Assembly: GCF_001584325.1 (NCBI RefSeq)
Contig: NZ_LSAZ01000034.1
Span: 64,403 to 128,402 of the forward strand
Length of the DNA stretch: 64,000 nucleotides
From: Bacillus nakamurai
GTDB lineage: Bacteria > Bacillota > Bacilli > Bacillales > Bacillaceae
Direction: 5' to 3'
This document shows positions 51,782 to 61,762 of this stretch, in pieces (position 1 is the stretch's first letter; every line of letters starts with the position of its first letter). The notes under the pieces are model-generated. The model was not told where the DNA came from and ran no database searches. It saw only the letters and a program-made list of their open reading frames with translations. The position numbers and the translations under genes are program-made.

Positions 51782-52792
51782 TTATCCGTAGTAGTAAAAA
51801 TAATTGCGGCAAATTTCTTGGAAAATAATTTGATGCCCGATCTCGTTCGGGTGCAGTCCTTCTGACATACACATTTTTCTGAAAGCAGGGTTGTAAGGAT
51901 CAATTAAATCCGTATAAAACATGTCAGCATACGGAACAGAAAGCAGCGTACAAGCTTCCTTTTGAGCATCCACATAGTCGGCCAATGTCAGTCCTAATTT
52001 GTTTTTATCGGTATCCCGTCGGACAATCTTTCCGTTTGAAACCTTCGCTTGTCGTGTGGCAGTCATGACGATGATCTTACAGCCTTTATTTCTCATGCGG
52101 AGCTGTTGAATGACTTGATAAAAACCGCCGTAGAATTTCGTAATATCCTTTTCGTCTGTTCCTATATCAATGCTGTTACACCAGTCATCATCCGTTCCCT
52201 GTACAATGACAACATCGTTCCCGGATGTTTTAAGAGCCTGCTGATAGATATTGTTGTTTCCGTTATTGCTCATGTTAACGCCGCTGACAGAAAGATTTAT
52301 GACCTCGGCACCTGTCCTTTCTTTCAAGATATCGCCAAAGTTGTATTGGGCGCGCAGCCCGTGGGCTACACTATCCCCCAAAATAGCGATTTTCTTTGCA
52401 TTGAGCAGATTGCTTTTCTTAATAAAATCAACACTGATATGGCCGCTGTCGGTGATATTTAGAAGCTGATTTAACTCATTACTATTTTGTGAGTATTCTG
52501 TTTCTGCCGCGATCCGTTCCGACAACGTGGCATGTTTGATGTTTTTACTGTCTATTTTCGCCTGTTCCACTTGCTCCGTAACCTCTAAAGGTGACATGTC
52601 GGGTGTAATGATGGCCCTGATTTCTCTATACATTTCGTCATTATTTTCTTTGATCTTCTCGCCAATTTCCTCTGGCGATAGCTGCGCGGAAGGGTTATTG
52701 ATAGCCTGTTCGATTTTCTCAAAATTTGTATTGAGGGCCTCACGAAAATCTCGATCTAAGCTGGTGGGTAAATCCTTATTTAAATTGATCAT
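51782..52792 (-). CDS. SGNH/GDSL-type hydrolase, tail-associated
   Basis: 336 residues. N-terminal 125 residues are helical and probably attach it to the tail. The SGNH domain begins KKIAILGDSVAHG with Ser141 as nucleophile; block V is EGLHPNEIGH with His314. Block III is VQGTDDDW, where the usual GxND is GTDD. Likely deacetylates or de-esterifies surface polymers during adsorption; substrate unknown. Confidence 0.87.
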   Translation of the reverse strand: MINLNKDLPTSLDRDFREALNTNFEKIEQAINNPSAQLSPEEIGEKIKENNDEMYREIRAIITPDMSPLEVTEQVEQAKIDSKNIKHATLSERIAAETEYSQNSNELNQLLNITDSGHISVDFIKKSNLLNAKKIAILGDSVAHGLRAQYNFGDILKERTGAEVINLSVSGVNMSNNGNNNIYQQALKTSGNDVVIVQGTDDDWCNSIDIGTDEKDITKFYGGFYQVIQQLRMRNKGCKIIVMTATRQAKVSNGKIVRRDTDKNKLGLTLADYVDAQKEACTLLSVPYADMFYTDLIDPYNPAFRKMCMSEGLHPNEIGHQIIFQEICRNYFYYYG

Positions 52793-52811
52793 GATTTCAT
52801 CCTTTCTTTAC

Positions 52812-53993
52812 TCACTTATTTTGTAATTCAGCTATCTGTTTTTTTAAATCGTTGAGCTGTTTGATCACTTCGCTCATGCTGAATTGTTGTCCGCCCAATG
52901 ATTGGCCACGAATAACCGTCTCTGCTTTACGGCCCATTACGTTGTACACTGATTTTTCATCTGTAATCGTATAAATGGAATAACCGAGCCACCATTCTTG
53001 TGTTTGAAAAACCCTTACCCACGCTTCAAACCAATTAGACTGAATGGACTCGTTGTATTCTCCAAGATCACCGAAAGCATTATGCGGCTGCTCCGGCGAA
53101 TTTGAATAGGGCGGTATCCCTAATTCACCAAAAAAAACAGGCTTCTTCCACTTGTCGTAGAAAGCCTGTATTTCTTCAAAAATGTTTTGACCGCGGCCGT
53201 ATAAAGGCACGTTGTAAATTGCATCTATAAGCTCGTCAACGGAAGGGTTTTTATTATCAGTCAGCTCAAAATAGGCCGCTATTGCTATGATATCAACCAA
53301 TCCAAAAAGAGCGTTATTTAGTTTATTTTCATAGGCTGCCACATAATCGGGTGCCCATGAAGCTGTGACCCAATAATTTGTACGATAGAGAATTTTTCCT
53401 GTATAAACCGTACGAACATCGGAAATTAACGATTTCCATTTGTCAGTGAAGCTTTCCATATGAACTAAGTTAGAAGCGATGTAAAGCCCGTCAACGCCGT
53501 TCTCTTCACATGTGGCAGCAAGGTTTTTTAAATGCCTGCCCCAAACAGAAAACCATTGTTCAATATCGGTCGGTATCCAGTCTGTTTCCGCGACCGTTCC
53601 GTTTGCTATGTACGGGTACGGCTCTAAAATAACCCTGTATCCGTCTCGTTTGGCTTTCGGTATGGCCTCCCATGCTTCGTTATATGAGTAGTCGGTAATA
53701 ACAGGGTTAGAATCAGACGCGTCGGCGGCCGCTATTTGCAATGGTATTGTCAATGTGTTCAGATTTAATTTGCTGGCATCATGATAAATATCAGAATACT
53801 GTTTCCGGCCGAATGCTGAAGCGTTGCCGCCCTTCCATTTCAGCGGGTTAACCACTAAATTACTTAACTCGACATTTATCATTCTATTATCGTAATCGGA
53901 CAGCTTATCATCTAAACCGGCTACCGCCGACGTATGCGTTTTAGGATAAAACGGGTTATTTTTAGAATCTTTTAAGATAACAATATCAGTCAT
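52812..53993 (-). CDS. Tail protein with GH113-like glycosidase fold
   Basis: 393 residues from ATG 53993 (MTDIVILKDS), behind GTGAGG. Residues 1-45 resemble a phage tail-fibre start. Residues about 50-365 look like a TIM barrel of the clan A glycosidase type: YSDIYHDASKLNLNTLTIPL, GYRVILEPYPYI, GLYIASNLV, VDIIAIAAYFEL, KPVFFGELGIP. The second acid, Glu290 in FFGELG, is present; the position of the first acid appears to be Asn175 (IASNL). C-terminal helix at 373-393. It may bind rather than cut saccharide. Confidence 0.75.
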   Translation of the reverse strand: MTDIVILKDSKNNPFYPKTHTSAVAGLDDKLSDYDNRMINVELSNLVVNPLKWKGGNASAFGRKQYSDIYHDASKLNLNTLTIPLQIAAADASDSNPVITDYSYNEAWEAIPKAKRDGYRVILEPYPYIANGTVAETDWIPTDIEQWFSVWGRHLKNLAATCEENGVDGLYIASNLVHMESFTDKWKSLISDVRTVYTGKILYRTNYWVTASWAPDYVAAYENKLNNALFGLVDIIAIAAYFELTDNKNPSVDELIDAIYNVPLYGRGQNIFEEIQAFYDKWKKPVFFGELGIPPYSNSPEQPHNAFGDLGEYNESIQSNWFEAWVRVFQTQEWWLGYSIYTITDEKSVYNVMGRKAETVIRGQSLGGQQFSMSEVIKQLNDLKKQIAELQNK

Positions 53994-55140
53994 TAACCTC
54001 ACCCACCTTTTCAATGACTACTCTCGCATCCCATGCGTTGACAGCCACTTTTTGAACGCTGCTGATTAACTCCGTTGCAAAGTGGGATTTATTATATGCT
54101 GTCGTGGCTTTCTTGGATATTTGCTGTTGAATAGAGAGCATATCCTTTCTTGCGTTGCTAAACGTCAATTCTGCGGGTTTTGTATCATCGAAAGGGTAAT
54201 CTTTTACCCCAACGATTGAAACGTCTACATCCAAGCCCATTGGCTCAATGATAGCCATCCACACTTCCCCTATTGCCGGCAGACGGGAGCCGTAATAATT
54301 CAGCGTGAATGTCGTTTCTGGAACATCCTGTAAATGTTTTGCAGCCTCCGCGTCCGTGTATTTTTTTGTTGTTGCGTCCGTATCGCCTGTTAAATCCAAC
54401 GGCTCCGCGAATGAGTCACCGAATCTTGCAGCATTGGCGGACGTATAAACATACGGTTCGAAAAAATAGTTGTCGTGGGCATCCTTATACGGATACACCC
54501 AACATTTTGTCCGTAGATTTGTTTTATCCAGTGATAAATTAATGTCATCAGTGTTGTACAGCCATCTGAATTGTTCTTCTGTGACAGTTTTAAAATGGGC
54601 TTCGTCCATAAAAATGATCTTCTTATTATCCGCCATCACATAACACTGAAAAGTATCAATTAAGGTATTGATTAAGGAAACCGCATCTGATTTACCAAAC
54701 TCGGTTATTAATTTACGGGCCGTAAAAGCTCCTTTAATTTCGTAGCTGTACCCGTAGGTATTTCCCTTAAACAGATAGGACAAGTATTCTTCAAGCGTAT
54801 GTTTTGGCCGGCTGTCGTCCTCATAATCCGAATCTATGGTGTCTTCCAATCTAATTTTTTTCTGTACGTCATAATAAATATGTGTGGCCGTAACAGAAAT
54901 TGTTTGCGTATTTCCGCTTAATACAGGATTGATTTGTTGTATGACATATTCTTGCCCCTCAAACAGTAAAGAAGCTTGGTCGCTTTGCAGCAAATTAAAA
55001 ACAAACGCATTGGTGTTTGTCTGAGTGATATTAAATGAAATTTGCCAGTTTGTCAGGTTGCTTTCTATGCTGCGCTCAAAGTCTGTAAAGTCCATTACAA
55101 TCTCTTCGTATTCTGGATTTTTAACAATAAGGATTTTCAT
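53986..55140 (-). CDS. Phage tail endopeptidase-type protein (Prophage_tail)
   Basis: 384 residues, KILIVKNPEYEEIVMDFTDF at the start, then the tail-hub pattern LLQSDQASLLFEGQEYVIQQ and QTISVTATHIYYDVQKKI. Matches the tail endopeptidase/Tal N-terminal family that forms the tail tip hub. Overlaps the next gene by eight bases. Confidence 0.87.
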   Translation of the reverse strand: MKILIVKNPEYEEIVMDFTDFERSIESNLTNWQISFNITQTNTNAFVFNLLQSDQASLLFEGQEYVIQQINPVLSGNTQTISVTATHIYYDVQKKIRLEDTIDSDYEDDSRPKHTLEEYLSYLFKGNTYGYSYEIKGAFTARKLITEFGKSDAVSLINTLIDTFQCYVMADNKKIIFMDEAHFKTVTEEQFRWLYNTDDINLSLDKTNLRTKCWVYPYKDAHDNYFFEPYVYTSANAARFGDSFAEPLDLTGDTDATTKKYTDAEAAKHLQDVPETTFTLNYYGSRLPAIGEVWMAIIEPMGLDVDVSIVGVKDYPFDDTKPAELTFSNARKDMLSIQQQISKKATTAYNKSHFATELISSVQKVAVNAWDARVVIEKVGEVND

Positions 55141-55148
55141 GGCTTCAC

Positions 55149-55988
55149 CTATAAATACAGGAATCTCGTATTAAATGAGATTACCGGGTTTTCGCATCCT
55201 GTGAGCACAAAATCATTCCATCCCTCGGCCAATGTAATGACACCGTGATTTGTGTCCCGTCCGCATCTGTTGCCGTTTAAAAACGGATAACACCCGTTTA
55301 ATAAAAGTGTGTCAGAGGCAGCCATTTTTTTATTGAGCTTAAAAACATCGCCGGTTGTCTTATTCGTAATGGTCGGCGTGCCAGTGCAAGTCAATATGAT
55401 ATCTAACAAATGGTGTTTCAACGGATTTATGACAATTTCCGAGGCATTGTAAACAGAAAACGAATTCGTCTTAAATGTATAAAATAATGGTTGATCTAAA
55501 GGTATATTCATTCCAATAGGCCACGCTGCAGCATCGTTTGAAAAGTCCGCTTCCTGCGTTGTTTGAAAAGCCTCCCGGAAACCGGAAGGCAAGTCAAATT
55601 CCACGGTAAACGTCATATCTGTTAAGCTAAGGCGTGTGGTTTCGTACGGCTTCGCTCTTACTTTGTAACGCATGGCAGGCATAAGCGTACTCCTTATATA
55701 GAAAGCCTCCCGACTGAAAAGGAAAGCATGAATAGCCCGGCAGCCCAATTCAAAGTCATGTAAATCTTTCCCTTTGAATAAGAAGTTAACACTTACTGTT
55801 CTGGCTCCGTATACGGCCGATCCCGACTCAATTTGACCATCAAGGCCGGGATTTGTAAGATAGGACGGTGTAATGGATGGGGCCGAAACGGTCATATCCA
55901 AAAACTGCAGCCCACGCATGTTAACCGTTTTTGATAATGCCTGTTCCACACCATTTTTATTTATGATTAAGTCTTGTAGGATGCTCAC
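55149..55988 (-). CDS. Distal tail protein (Dit, Sipho_tail family)
   Basis: 279 residues, with DLIINKNGVEQALSKTVNMR at the start and GARTVSVNFLFKGKDLHDFE in the N-terminal ring domain. Forms the hexameric hub between tail tube and tip. Overlaps the tape measure gene by four bases. Confidence 0.9.
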   Translation of the reverse strand: MSILQDLIINKNGVEQALSKTVNMRGLQFLDMTVSAPSITPSYLTNPGLDGQIESGSAVYGARTVSVNFLFKGKDLHDFELGCRAIHAFLFSREAFYIRSTLMPAMRYKVRAKPYETTRLSLTDMTFTVEFDLPSGFREAFQTTQEADFSNDAAAWPIGMNIPLDQPLFYTFKTNSFSVYNASEIVINPLKHHLLDIILTCTGTPTITNKTTGDVFKLNKKMAASDTLLLNGCYPFLNGNRCGRDTNHGVITLAEGWNDFVLTGCENPVISFNTRFLYL

Positions 55989-58900
55989 GGTTTACCCCCT
56001 TGCATGAATGTATTCAACCCTAACGCGTTGCCATTGATTCCATTAAGCAGGTTAGCGATTGTTTTTAAGTCTGCAGCTCCATTGTTTTGATTGGCCCCCT
56101 GCCCGATCAAGAGTTGAGCTAACAATTGGTTGGTTCTTTCCTGGGCCAATAACAATTTTGTTAATAGCTCGTCATTTTTGCCGCTCGCTTGATTACTTTG
56201 TTGCGTTTTTCGGGCTGCGGCCGCTGCTACCGCCTGTAGGTTTTCTACGGCTGCTGTTCCATCAATCGGGATAATATTCTTTGTTATTGAATCCGAGACA
56301 TGAAGGGCCGCCCGTGAAACATTGGTGATGCTGCCAGTCAGACCATTTACAAGACCATCACCAAAGAACCCCATAAGCCGCACAGCAACACGGGAAGGCG
56401 AATGAATATCTAATCTCTTTCGGATCGAATTTTCGATGTTATGAGCGATTTTCTCGGCTGCAGATGACACATCTTTTTGACTCTTTTTCAACCCGTTTAC
56501 AATCCCGCTAACAAAATGGCCGCTGAGTGTTACACCAGTGCTTTTGTATTTTTTGTTGGCTGATTTCATGGCATTTCCCAACGTATTTACGGCATCATTC
56601 ACGCTTGATTGATACTTGGCCTTTGCTGTTTTTAGGGCCTTGTTAAGATCAGTTTTCGCATCTCCGTATGAGGTTGTGAGATCACCCAAAGCATTTGCTG
56701 TCTTCGCCTTTTCTGAGTAAGCCACTTTGTAAGACTTCCAGTCACTGGCGGACAAGCTCAATAATGCCTCTACATCTGCATTTGCGGAAGGCCCTTGCTG
56801 CAGCAGTTCATTAATCATCTTTTTAGATGCGCCGCGCCGCTGCAATTTCTTTATATTCGATGTGAATTTTTTATAGAGAGAATTTTGCGATTTAAGATTC
56901 CGCAGCAGGCCCACCCCGGACACTTTCGATTGTTCTGCCTTATCAAACATAGAAAAAGACGTATAAGCCGTATTTCTATTTTCATTAACAGCCGATTGAT
57001 ACGTTTTTTTCGCATCTGCCACCGCATTGTTATATGTTGTTCTGATTGTTTTCATTGTGCTGTCAAATTTATTAATTGCGCTGCCTATTGCGTTATTGTA
57101 GGAGCTGATTTGCTTTGCAATGGCTTTGCTTGACGCACCAATTGCGGCAACAATACGGTTACGCTGTGTCGCGGTTAATTTATGATTCTTTTGAATGGCT
57201 TCCAGTCGTGCCCTTTCGGTTTTGGCTGAAATTTTTCCGGCCCTGTAATCTGTAATGATCGTTGAAATGCTGTCTGATATTTTCTTGCTGAGTTCAGCCG
57301 CTTTTCTCTTCGCCGCTGCAGCCGCCTTTCGTTTGCTCGCTTCCTTACTCATTGTTTTACTGTTGGCTGCTGGCCGTGTCACATACTTAATAATGGTTCT
57401 TGTTTTTGTTTTCTTTGAGGAACCGGATTTAGTCGAATGACTTTGAGATTTTTTCCGCCAATATCCTTTTACATATGTTCCATTGCTACGGTAATAGCCA
57501 TCAACCCATACCTCATTTGTGCCTTTTGCAAAATGCCCCACTTGCTCTTTAAACGCCTTGATTGACGGCCATACTTTTGTGCCTTTTGGTAGATTCGCGA
57601 AAAGAGTCGGCACGTTCGGGCTTACACCGAACCTTCCCTGCGGTGTCAAATATGGTTCGCGCTGCCCGCCGTCTCCCAACACCGCAGGCCCGCCGTTATG
57701 ATGATCTGTCCCGGTGGCATATCCGACATATTTACGGCCGTGTGCAAGCGCCTTAATGCCCGGTACATTCGCGATCCCGTGATACCTTGATTTAATATAT
57801 CCGATTGCTGCCGCAACTTGGTCTATTGGGTTCAACCATTGTTTATGACCAGCCTTCGCATGGGATGCAAACGTTGTTTCAATCATCTGCATTAGCCCGG
57901 CTGACGGATGACCTGCACGCCAGTTTGAATCCCATTTGTTCACATGGGAACCGGCCGTGCCGCCGGATTCGTGTATGGCTATTGTCTCTAAACCTTTTTC
58001 CCATGCAGCGCCGCTTACGCCTGCGATTTTCATTCCTTTTTTGACCCATGATTTCAGGGAGCCGGAAACCTTCACATCGCCAGTATCAACGCCGCCGGAT
58101 GCAAAATCAGTCAGTTTGTCTTTCACGCCGCTAATAATCTTTTTAATAATGCCTTTTCCCATATCAAGGACGGAACCGCCAAGCTTTCCAAGTGCGGAGC
58201 CGGCGAATTTAGAAACAACCGTATTTAATAGTTTCATTGGATCGGAAAGATAATCATAGATATTTGATCCAATATCTTTAAGTTTGTTCCAGCCCCCTTT
58301 TATGAAGTCTTTTGCAGAACCAAGCCATGTACCAATTGAAAATTTCGGCAATGCCCCGCTTTTCATCAATTGTTCGGTTTTATCACCGCCTAAAATTGAC
58401 GTGCCTTGCGGTAGGTTTACGATGGTATCTGTGTTTGGAGATAAGGCCATTTCTCCATTGGGAAAACGCATTAGTTCATGTTTTCCGCCATCCCCAACAT
58501 GAGCAAGCCCGCCGGCGAATGCGTTCGGATCACCCTGCCATGTTCCTTTTGCGAAGTAAGGAATGTGTTTCATTTTAACGTCGTCGATTGTTGGCATATC
58601 AACCTTTTTAAGAACCCAGTTTACACCGCCAATGACGCCGTTTGTCACGCTTTCTACGCCATCAATCAGTTTGTTCCCGACAAAAATCCCGGCGTTTCCA
58701 AGCGCTTTAGCTCCGCTTTTAATCCCGTCAGCCATTTTTCCGGGCAGTTTCTTAAAGAAAGAAATAATATCCCCGCCGACTTTAGAAACCTTTTTCCACA
58801 TCTTGCCGAGTGTTCCGCCGGTTATTTTATTCAAGAAATTAAATCCGGCTTTAAATTGTGATTTGACAAGCTTCACACCATTTTTAACAATGGATTTTAC

Positions 58901-61747
58901 ATCGTCCCAAAGTTTATCCCAACGACCATGGAAAAAGTCGGAAAATGTTTTCAAGATACTTTTGATTAATTTTGTTGCACTCTTAAATTCGTCTTTTATA
59001 TCTCCCCATGTATCACTGAAATGCTTGGACAAATTGGAAAAAAGCTTTTTGCAGTATTTAACCGATGAAGAAAAAGTTTTCTTCACACCCGACCAAACAG
59101 AGTCAACCACTTTTCGGAATCCCTTAAAGTGTTTATACGAATAGATAACCGCAGCTACAAGCAGGCCAATAGCCGTAATAACAAGCCCAATTGGATTTGC
59201 TTTTAAAGCAACGTTTAATACTCTTTGAGCGACCGCCCATGCTTTTGTTGACGCTGCCGCGACTCTTTGAGCTGTTGCCACTGCAAGTATTTTCACTTTT
59301 TGAGCAACCCAAATACCCCCTGTTTTCGCAAAGGATAAAGACGCTTTTGTCATTGTTTTTATGCCTCTTGCTGTTGCCTTTGAAGCTACGCCGATACCGA
59401 TAATTGTTTTTTTGATACCGGAAGCAGCAAGACGCGCTGTCCATTTAAATGATTTTCCGATAGCCTTTCCAGAGGCACTAATCCCCCGGCCCGCTGCCTT
59501 GACACCTGACCACGCCAACCTGCCCGTCCACATAAACGCCTTGCCGATTCCTTTTCCAAACACCTTAATAAGTGCACCAGTTTTCTTTACACCGCTCCAA
59601 GCAAGCTTACCCGTCCATTTAAAGGCTTTTCCAATTCCCTTGCCAAATAATTTAATGGCTGAACCAGTCTTCTTTACGCCGCCCCATGCCAGTTTTCCAG
59701 TCCATTTAAACCCCTTGCCGATCCCTTTTAAGACTTTGTTTGTCTTGGTTCCTTCCATTCTTGCATTTTTCAAGAAGGTAAAAGGTGATTTTGCAACAAA
59801 GGATACAGCCCGTCCTAAACCCATGAGGCCCGACGTTGTAATACTGATAGCTTTAAATACAGCCCCTAAACCAATAGCAAGAGGCGCGAATACTGCTGTC
59901 AGGGCCGCAACTGTTCCAATTGTTTTCTTTGTTTCAGGTGAAAGATTTTCAAATTTCACAAGTAATTTATTAAGATGCTTTACAAGTGATGTCACGGACG
60001 GCAGCAGGGTTGCTGATACTTCCATGGCAAAGTTTTTGGATGTTTCCTTGAAAATATCAAGCTGCTTTTTCCCTGATTTCATCATGCGGTTGGTAACAGT
60101 CCCGGCATAATCTGTCTTTTCAGCATTCTTGATTTTCGCGGAAAAATCATCTAAATGCTTGCCAGATTCCGTCATTAACGCGGTAATGGTAGGAAGGGAA
60201 GTCCGGCCAAACATGCGGGAAAGCAAGTTTCCTTTTTCCTCGGTTCCCATTCCTTTTGTTTTTTCCCGTAATTGCTCCACAATATCGGACAGCCTCAATA
60301 AGTTTCCGTGTGAGTCACTTGTTTTAAGGCCAATGTCGTGCATTGCATTAGCTGCCTGTCTTGACGGCTTAACAAGGCTTGCCATAACGCCACGTAAACC
60401 AGTACCAGCGGACGTACCTTCCACACCACGCCGTGACATGACTTCAAGATATGCCGCCATATCTTCCATTGAGTAGCCGACGGATTTAGCATAATCCCCC
60501 ACATAGTTCATGGAGTAACCTAATTCCGTGAATTTAGCAGACCCATGATCCGCCGCGTAAGTCATGGCGTTTGTAACTCTTGTCGTGTTCTCGGCCGTTT
60601 TTGCCGCTGACTTTGACTTATCAAAAAACTGCTCCATGACATTCATAGAAACTTTGGTCGTTTCTTTAAATTCAGATCCCGCAGCCGTAGACGCTTTGAT
60701 CATTTTTTCGACCGCTGCAATGGCTTGCCGCCCTGTATCGCCTTTACGGATCATAGTTTCGTATGCATCACCGATTTTTTGAACGGAAATACCGTATTTT
60801 CCAGAGAGTTCCGTTGCTTGCTTTTCCATGTCCTTTGTAATCTCGCCGGCCTCTTTTGTAGATTCTCCGTCCGATTCCAACAAAGATTTAATATCTGTCA
60901 TTTTCCGTTCAAATTCTACGGCCTGCTTTGTTCCGTAAACAAATGCCCCTCCAATGCCAAATGTGGCTGTTGTCATTGAATGGCCGGCACTCGTTAATTT
61001 ATCGCTAGCCCGGTTCACAGAGTCCCTTAATTTGTTGACATTGTCGCGAAACGCTAAACTAAGCTTTGAAGAGCTGCCCACTTGCCGATTGAGTGTTTTA
61101 TACCGGCTAATAGCAGATGCTTGCGCCGCTTCCAGCTCCAAGATGGCTGCGCGTTGCTTTTTGGTTGCTAAATTGTCAGCGCCTTTTTTCTCAATTAATT
61201 CCTGTAATTTCAGCTTTTCTTTATCAATAAGCTGGTTACGTTCTTTAATCTGACTTCCAAGGCCCTTGTATTCTTCTTTATTAGCCCGCAACGCTTTGCC
61301 CTGAGCTTTGAATTTATTGATCGCTGCCGTTGTTTCCCTCGTTAATAAAGACAGGTTTTCCCGTACAAGGCTCGTCCCTCTTTTTTGATCATTCATGGCG
61401 ATCTCAGTATCTTTCAATTCTTGACGGTAAAGCGCCTGTCTCCGGGTTGTATTGTTGATTTGATTAGCGAAACGCATTGCCTCTTCAGTATTCTTTCCGT
61501 ACTTTTCAACGGCCTTATTATATGATTCTGTCAGCTTTTTCACTTGAACGTCTTGTATCTTGATCGTCCGACTTAATCCGTCATACTTTGCGCCAAGCAT
61601 GCCTAATTGATCCCCGGCATTTTTGAAAATCTGAAACTCAGCCTTCCATTGGCTGGTAGATGCCGCAACTGTGTTTTTGATGGCTTTTAAACTTTGCGTT
61701 ACTTTTGTTCCATCCAAACCAACCTTAATAACAACACCTTCGGCCAT
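55985..61747 (-). CDS. Tape measure protein with lytic transglycosylase domain
   Basis: 1,920 residues. Coiled-coil start (VGLDGTKVTQSLKAIKNTVA), TP901-type core about 290-560 (ATELSGKYGISVQKIGDAYE, SYAMEDM-like VGYSMEDMAAYLEVMSRRG), hydrophobic stretches near 600-640 and 860-890, four 29-residue repeats at about 675-790, an SLT domain about 1236-1339 (IAIHESGG with the catalytic Glu, PSAGLMQM, NPIDQVAAAIGYIKSRYHG), then a long helical C-terminus. Sets tail length and probably opens peptidoglycan during DNA entry. Confidence 0.95.
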   Translation of the reverse strand: MAEGVVIKVGLDGTKVTQSLKAIKNTVAASTSQWKAEFQIFKNAGDQLGMLGAKYDGLSRTIKIQDVQVKKLTESYNKAVEKYGKNTEEAMRFANQINNTTRRQALYRQELKDTEIAMNDQKRGTSLVRENLSLLTRETTAAINKFKAQGKALRANKEEYKGLGSQIKERNQLIDKEKLKLQELIEKKGADNLATKKQRAAILELEAAQASAISRYKTLNRQVGSSSKLSLAFRDNVNKLRDSVNRASDKLTSAGHSMTTATFGIGGAFVYGTKQAVEFERKMTDIKSLLESDGESTKEAGEITKDMEKQATELSGKYGISVQKIGDAYETMIRKGDTGRQAIAAVEKMIKASTAAGSEFKETTKVSMNVMEQFFDKSKSAAKTAENTTRVTNAMTYAADHGSAKFTELGYSMNYVGDYAKSVGYSMEDMAAYLEVMSRRGVEGTSAGTGLRGVMASLVKPSRQAANAMHDIGLKTSDSHGNLLRLSDIVEQLREKTKGMGTEEKGNLLSRMFGRTSLPTITALMTESGKHLDDFSAKIKNAEKTDYAGTVTNRMMKSGKKQLDIFKETSKNFAMEVSATLLPSVTSLVKHLNKLLVKFENLSPETKKTIGTVAALTAVFAPLAIGLGAVFKAISITTSGLMGLGRAVSFVAKSPFTFLKNARMEGTKTNKVLKGIGKGFKWTGKLAWGGVKKTGSAIKLFGKGIGKAFKWTGKLAWSGVKKTGALIKVFGKGIGKAFMWTGRLAWSGVKAAGRGISASGKAIGKSFKWTARLAASGIKKTIIGIGVASKATARGIKTMTKASLSFAKTGGIWVAQKVKILAVATAQRVAAASTKAWAVAQRVLNVALKANPIGLVITAIGLLVAAVIYSYKHFKGFRKVVDSVWSGVKKTFSSSVKYCKKLFSNLSKHFSDTWGDIKDEFKSATKLIKSILKTFSDFFHGRWDKLWDDVKSIVKNGVKLVKSQFKAGFNFLNKITGGTLGKMWKKVSKVGGDIISFFKKLPGKMADGIKSGAKALGNAGIFVGNKLIDGVESVTNGVIGGVNWVLKKVDMPTIDDVKMKHIPYFAKGTWQGDPNAFAGGLAHVGDGGKHELMRFPNGEMALSPNTDTIVNLPQGTSILGGDKTEQLMKSGALPKFSIGTWLGSAKDFIKGGWNKLKDIGSNIYDYLSDPMKLLNTVVSKFAGSALGKLGGSVLDMGKGIIKKIISGVKDKLTDFASGGVDTGDVKVSGSLKSWVKKGMKIAGVSGAAWEKGLETIAIHESGGTAGSHVNKWDSNWRAGHPSAGLMQMIETTFASHAKAGHKQWLNPIDQVAAAIGYIKSRYHGIANVPGIKALAHGRKYVGYATGTDHHNGGPAVLGDGGQREPYLTPQGRFGVSPNVPTLFANLPKGTKVWPSIKAFKEQVGHFAKGTNEVWVDGYYRSNGTYVKGYWRKKSQSHSTKSGSSKKTKTRTIIKYVTRPAANSKTMSKEASKRKAAAAAKRKAAELSKKISDSISTIITDYRAGKISAKTERARLEAIQKNHKLTATQRNRIVAAIGASSKAIAKQISSYNNAIGSAINKFDSTMKTIRTTYNNAVADAKKTYQSAVNENRNTAYTSFSMFDKAEQSKVSGVGLLRNLKSQNSLYKKFTSNIKKLQRRGASKKMINELLQQGPSANADVEALLSLSASDWKSYKVAYSEKAKTANALGDLTTSYGDAKTDLNKALKTAKAKYQSSVNDAVNTLGNAMKSANKKYKSTGVTLSGHFVSGIVNGLKKSQKDVSSAAEKIAHNIENSIRKRLDIHSPSRVAVRLMGFFGDGLVNGLTGSITNVSRAALHVSDSITKNIIPIDGTAAVENLQAVAAAAARKTQQSNQASGKNDELLTKLLLAQERTNQLLAQLLIGQGANQNNGAADLKTIANLLNGINGNALGLNTFMQGGKP
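59378..59725 (-). repeat. Four 87-bp tandem repeats in the tape measure gene
   Basis: Units begin at 59725, 59638, 59551 and 59464 (minus strand). The first two read GIGKGFKWTGKLAWGGVKKT and GIGKAFKWTGKLAWSGVKKT; the last is most diverged. Confidence 0.9.
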
Positions 61748-61762
61748 ATTCTCCCTCCTTTC

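Noticed and set aside
59361-60110. 249-codon open frame on the plus strand
   Set aside because: Antisense to the tape measure gene; proline/alanine composition is a codon-bias shadow of the repeats.
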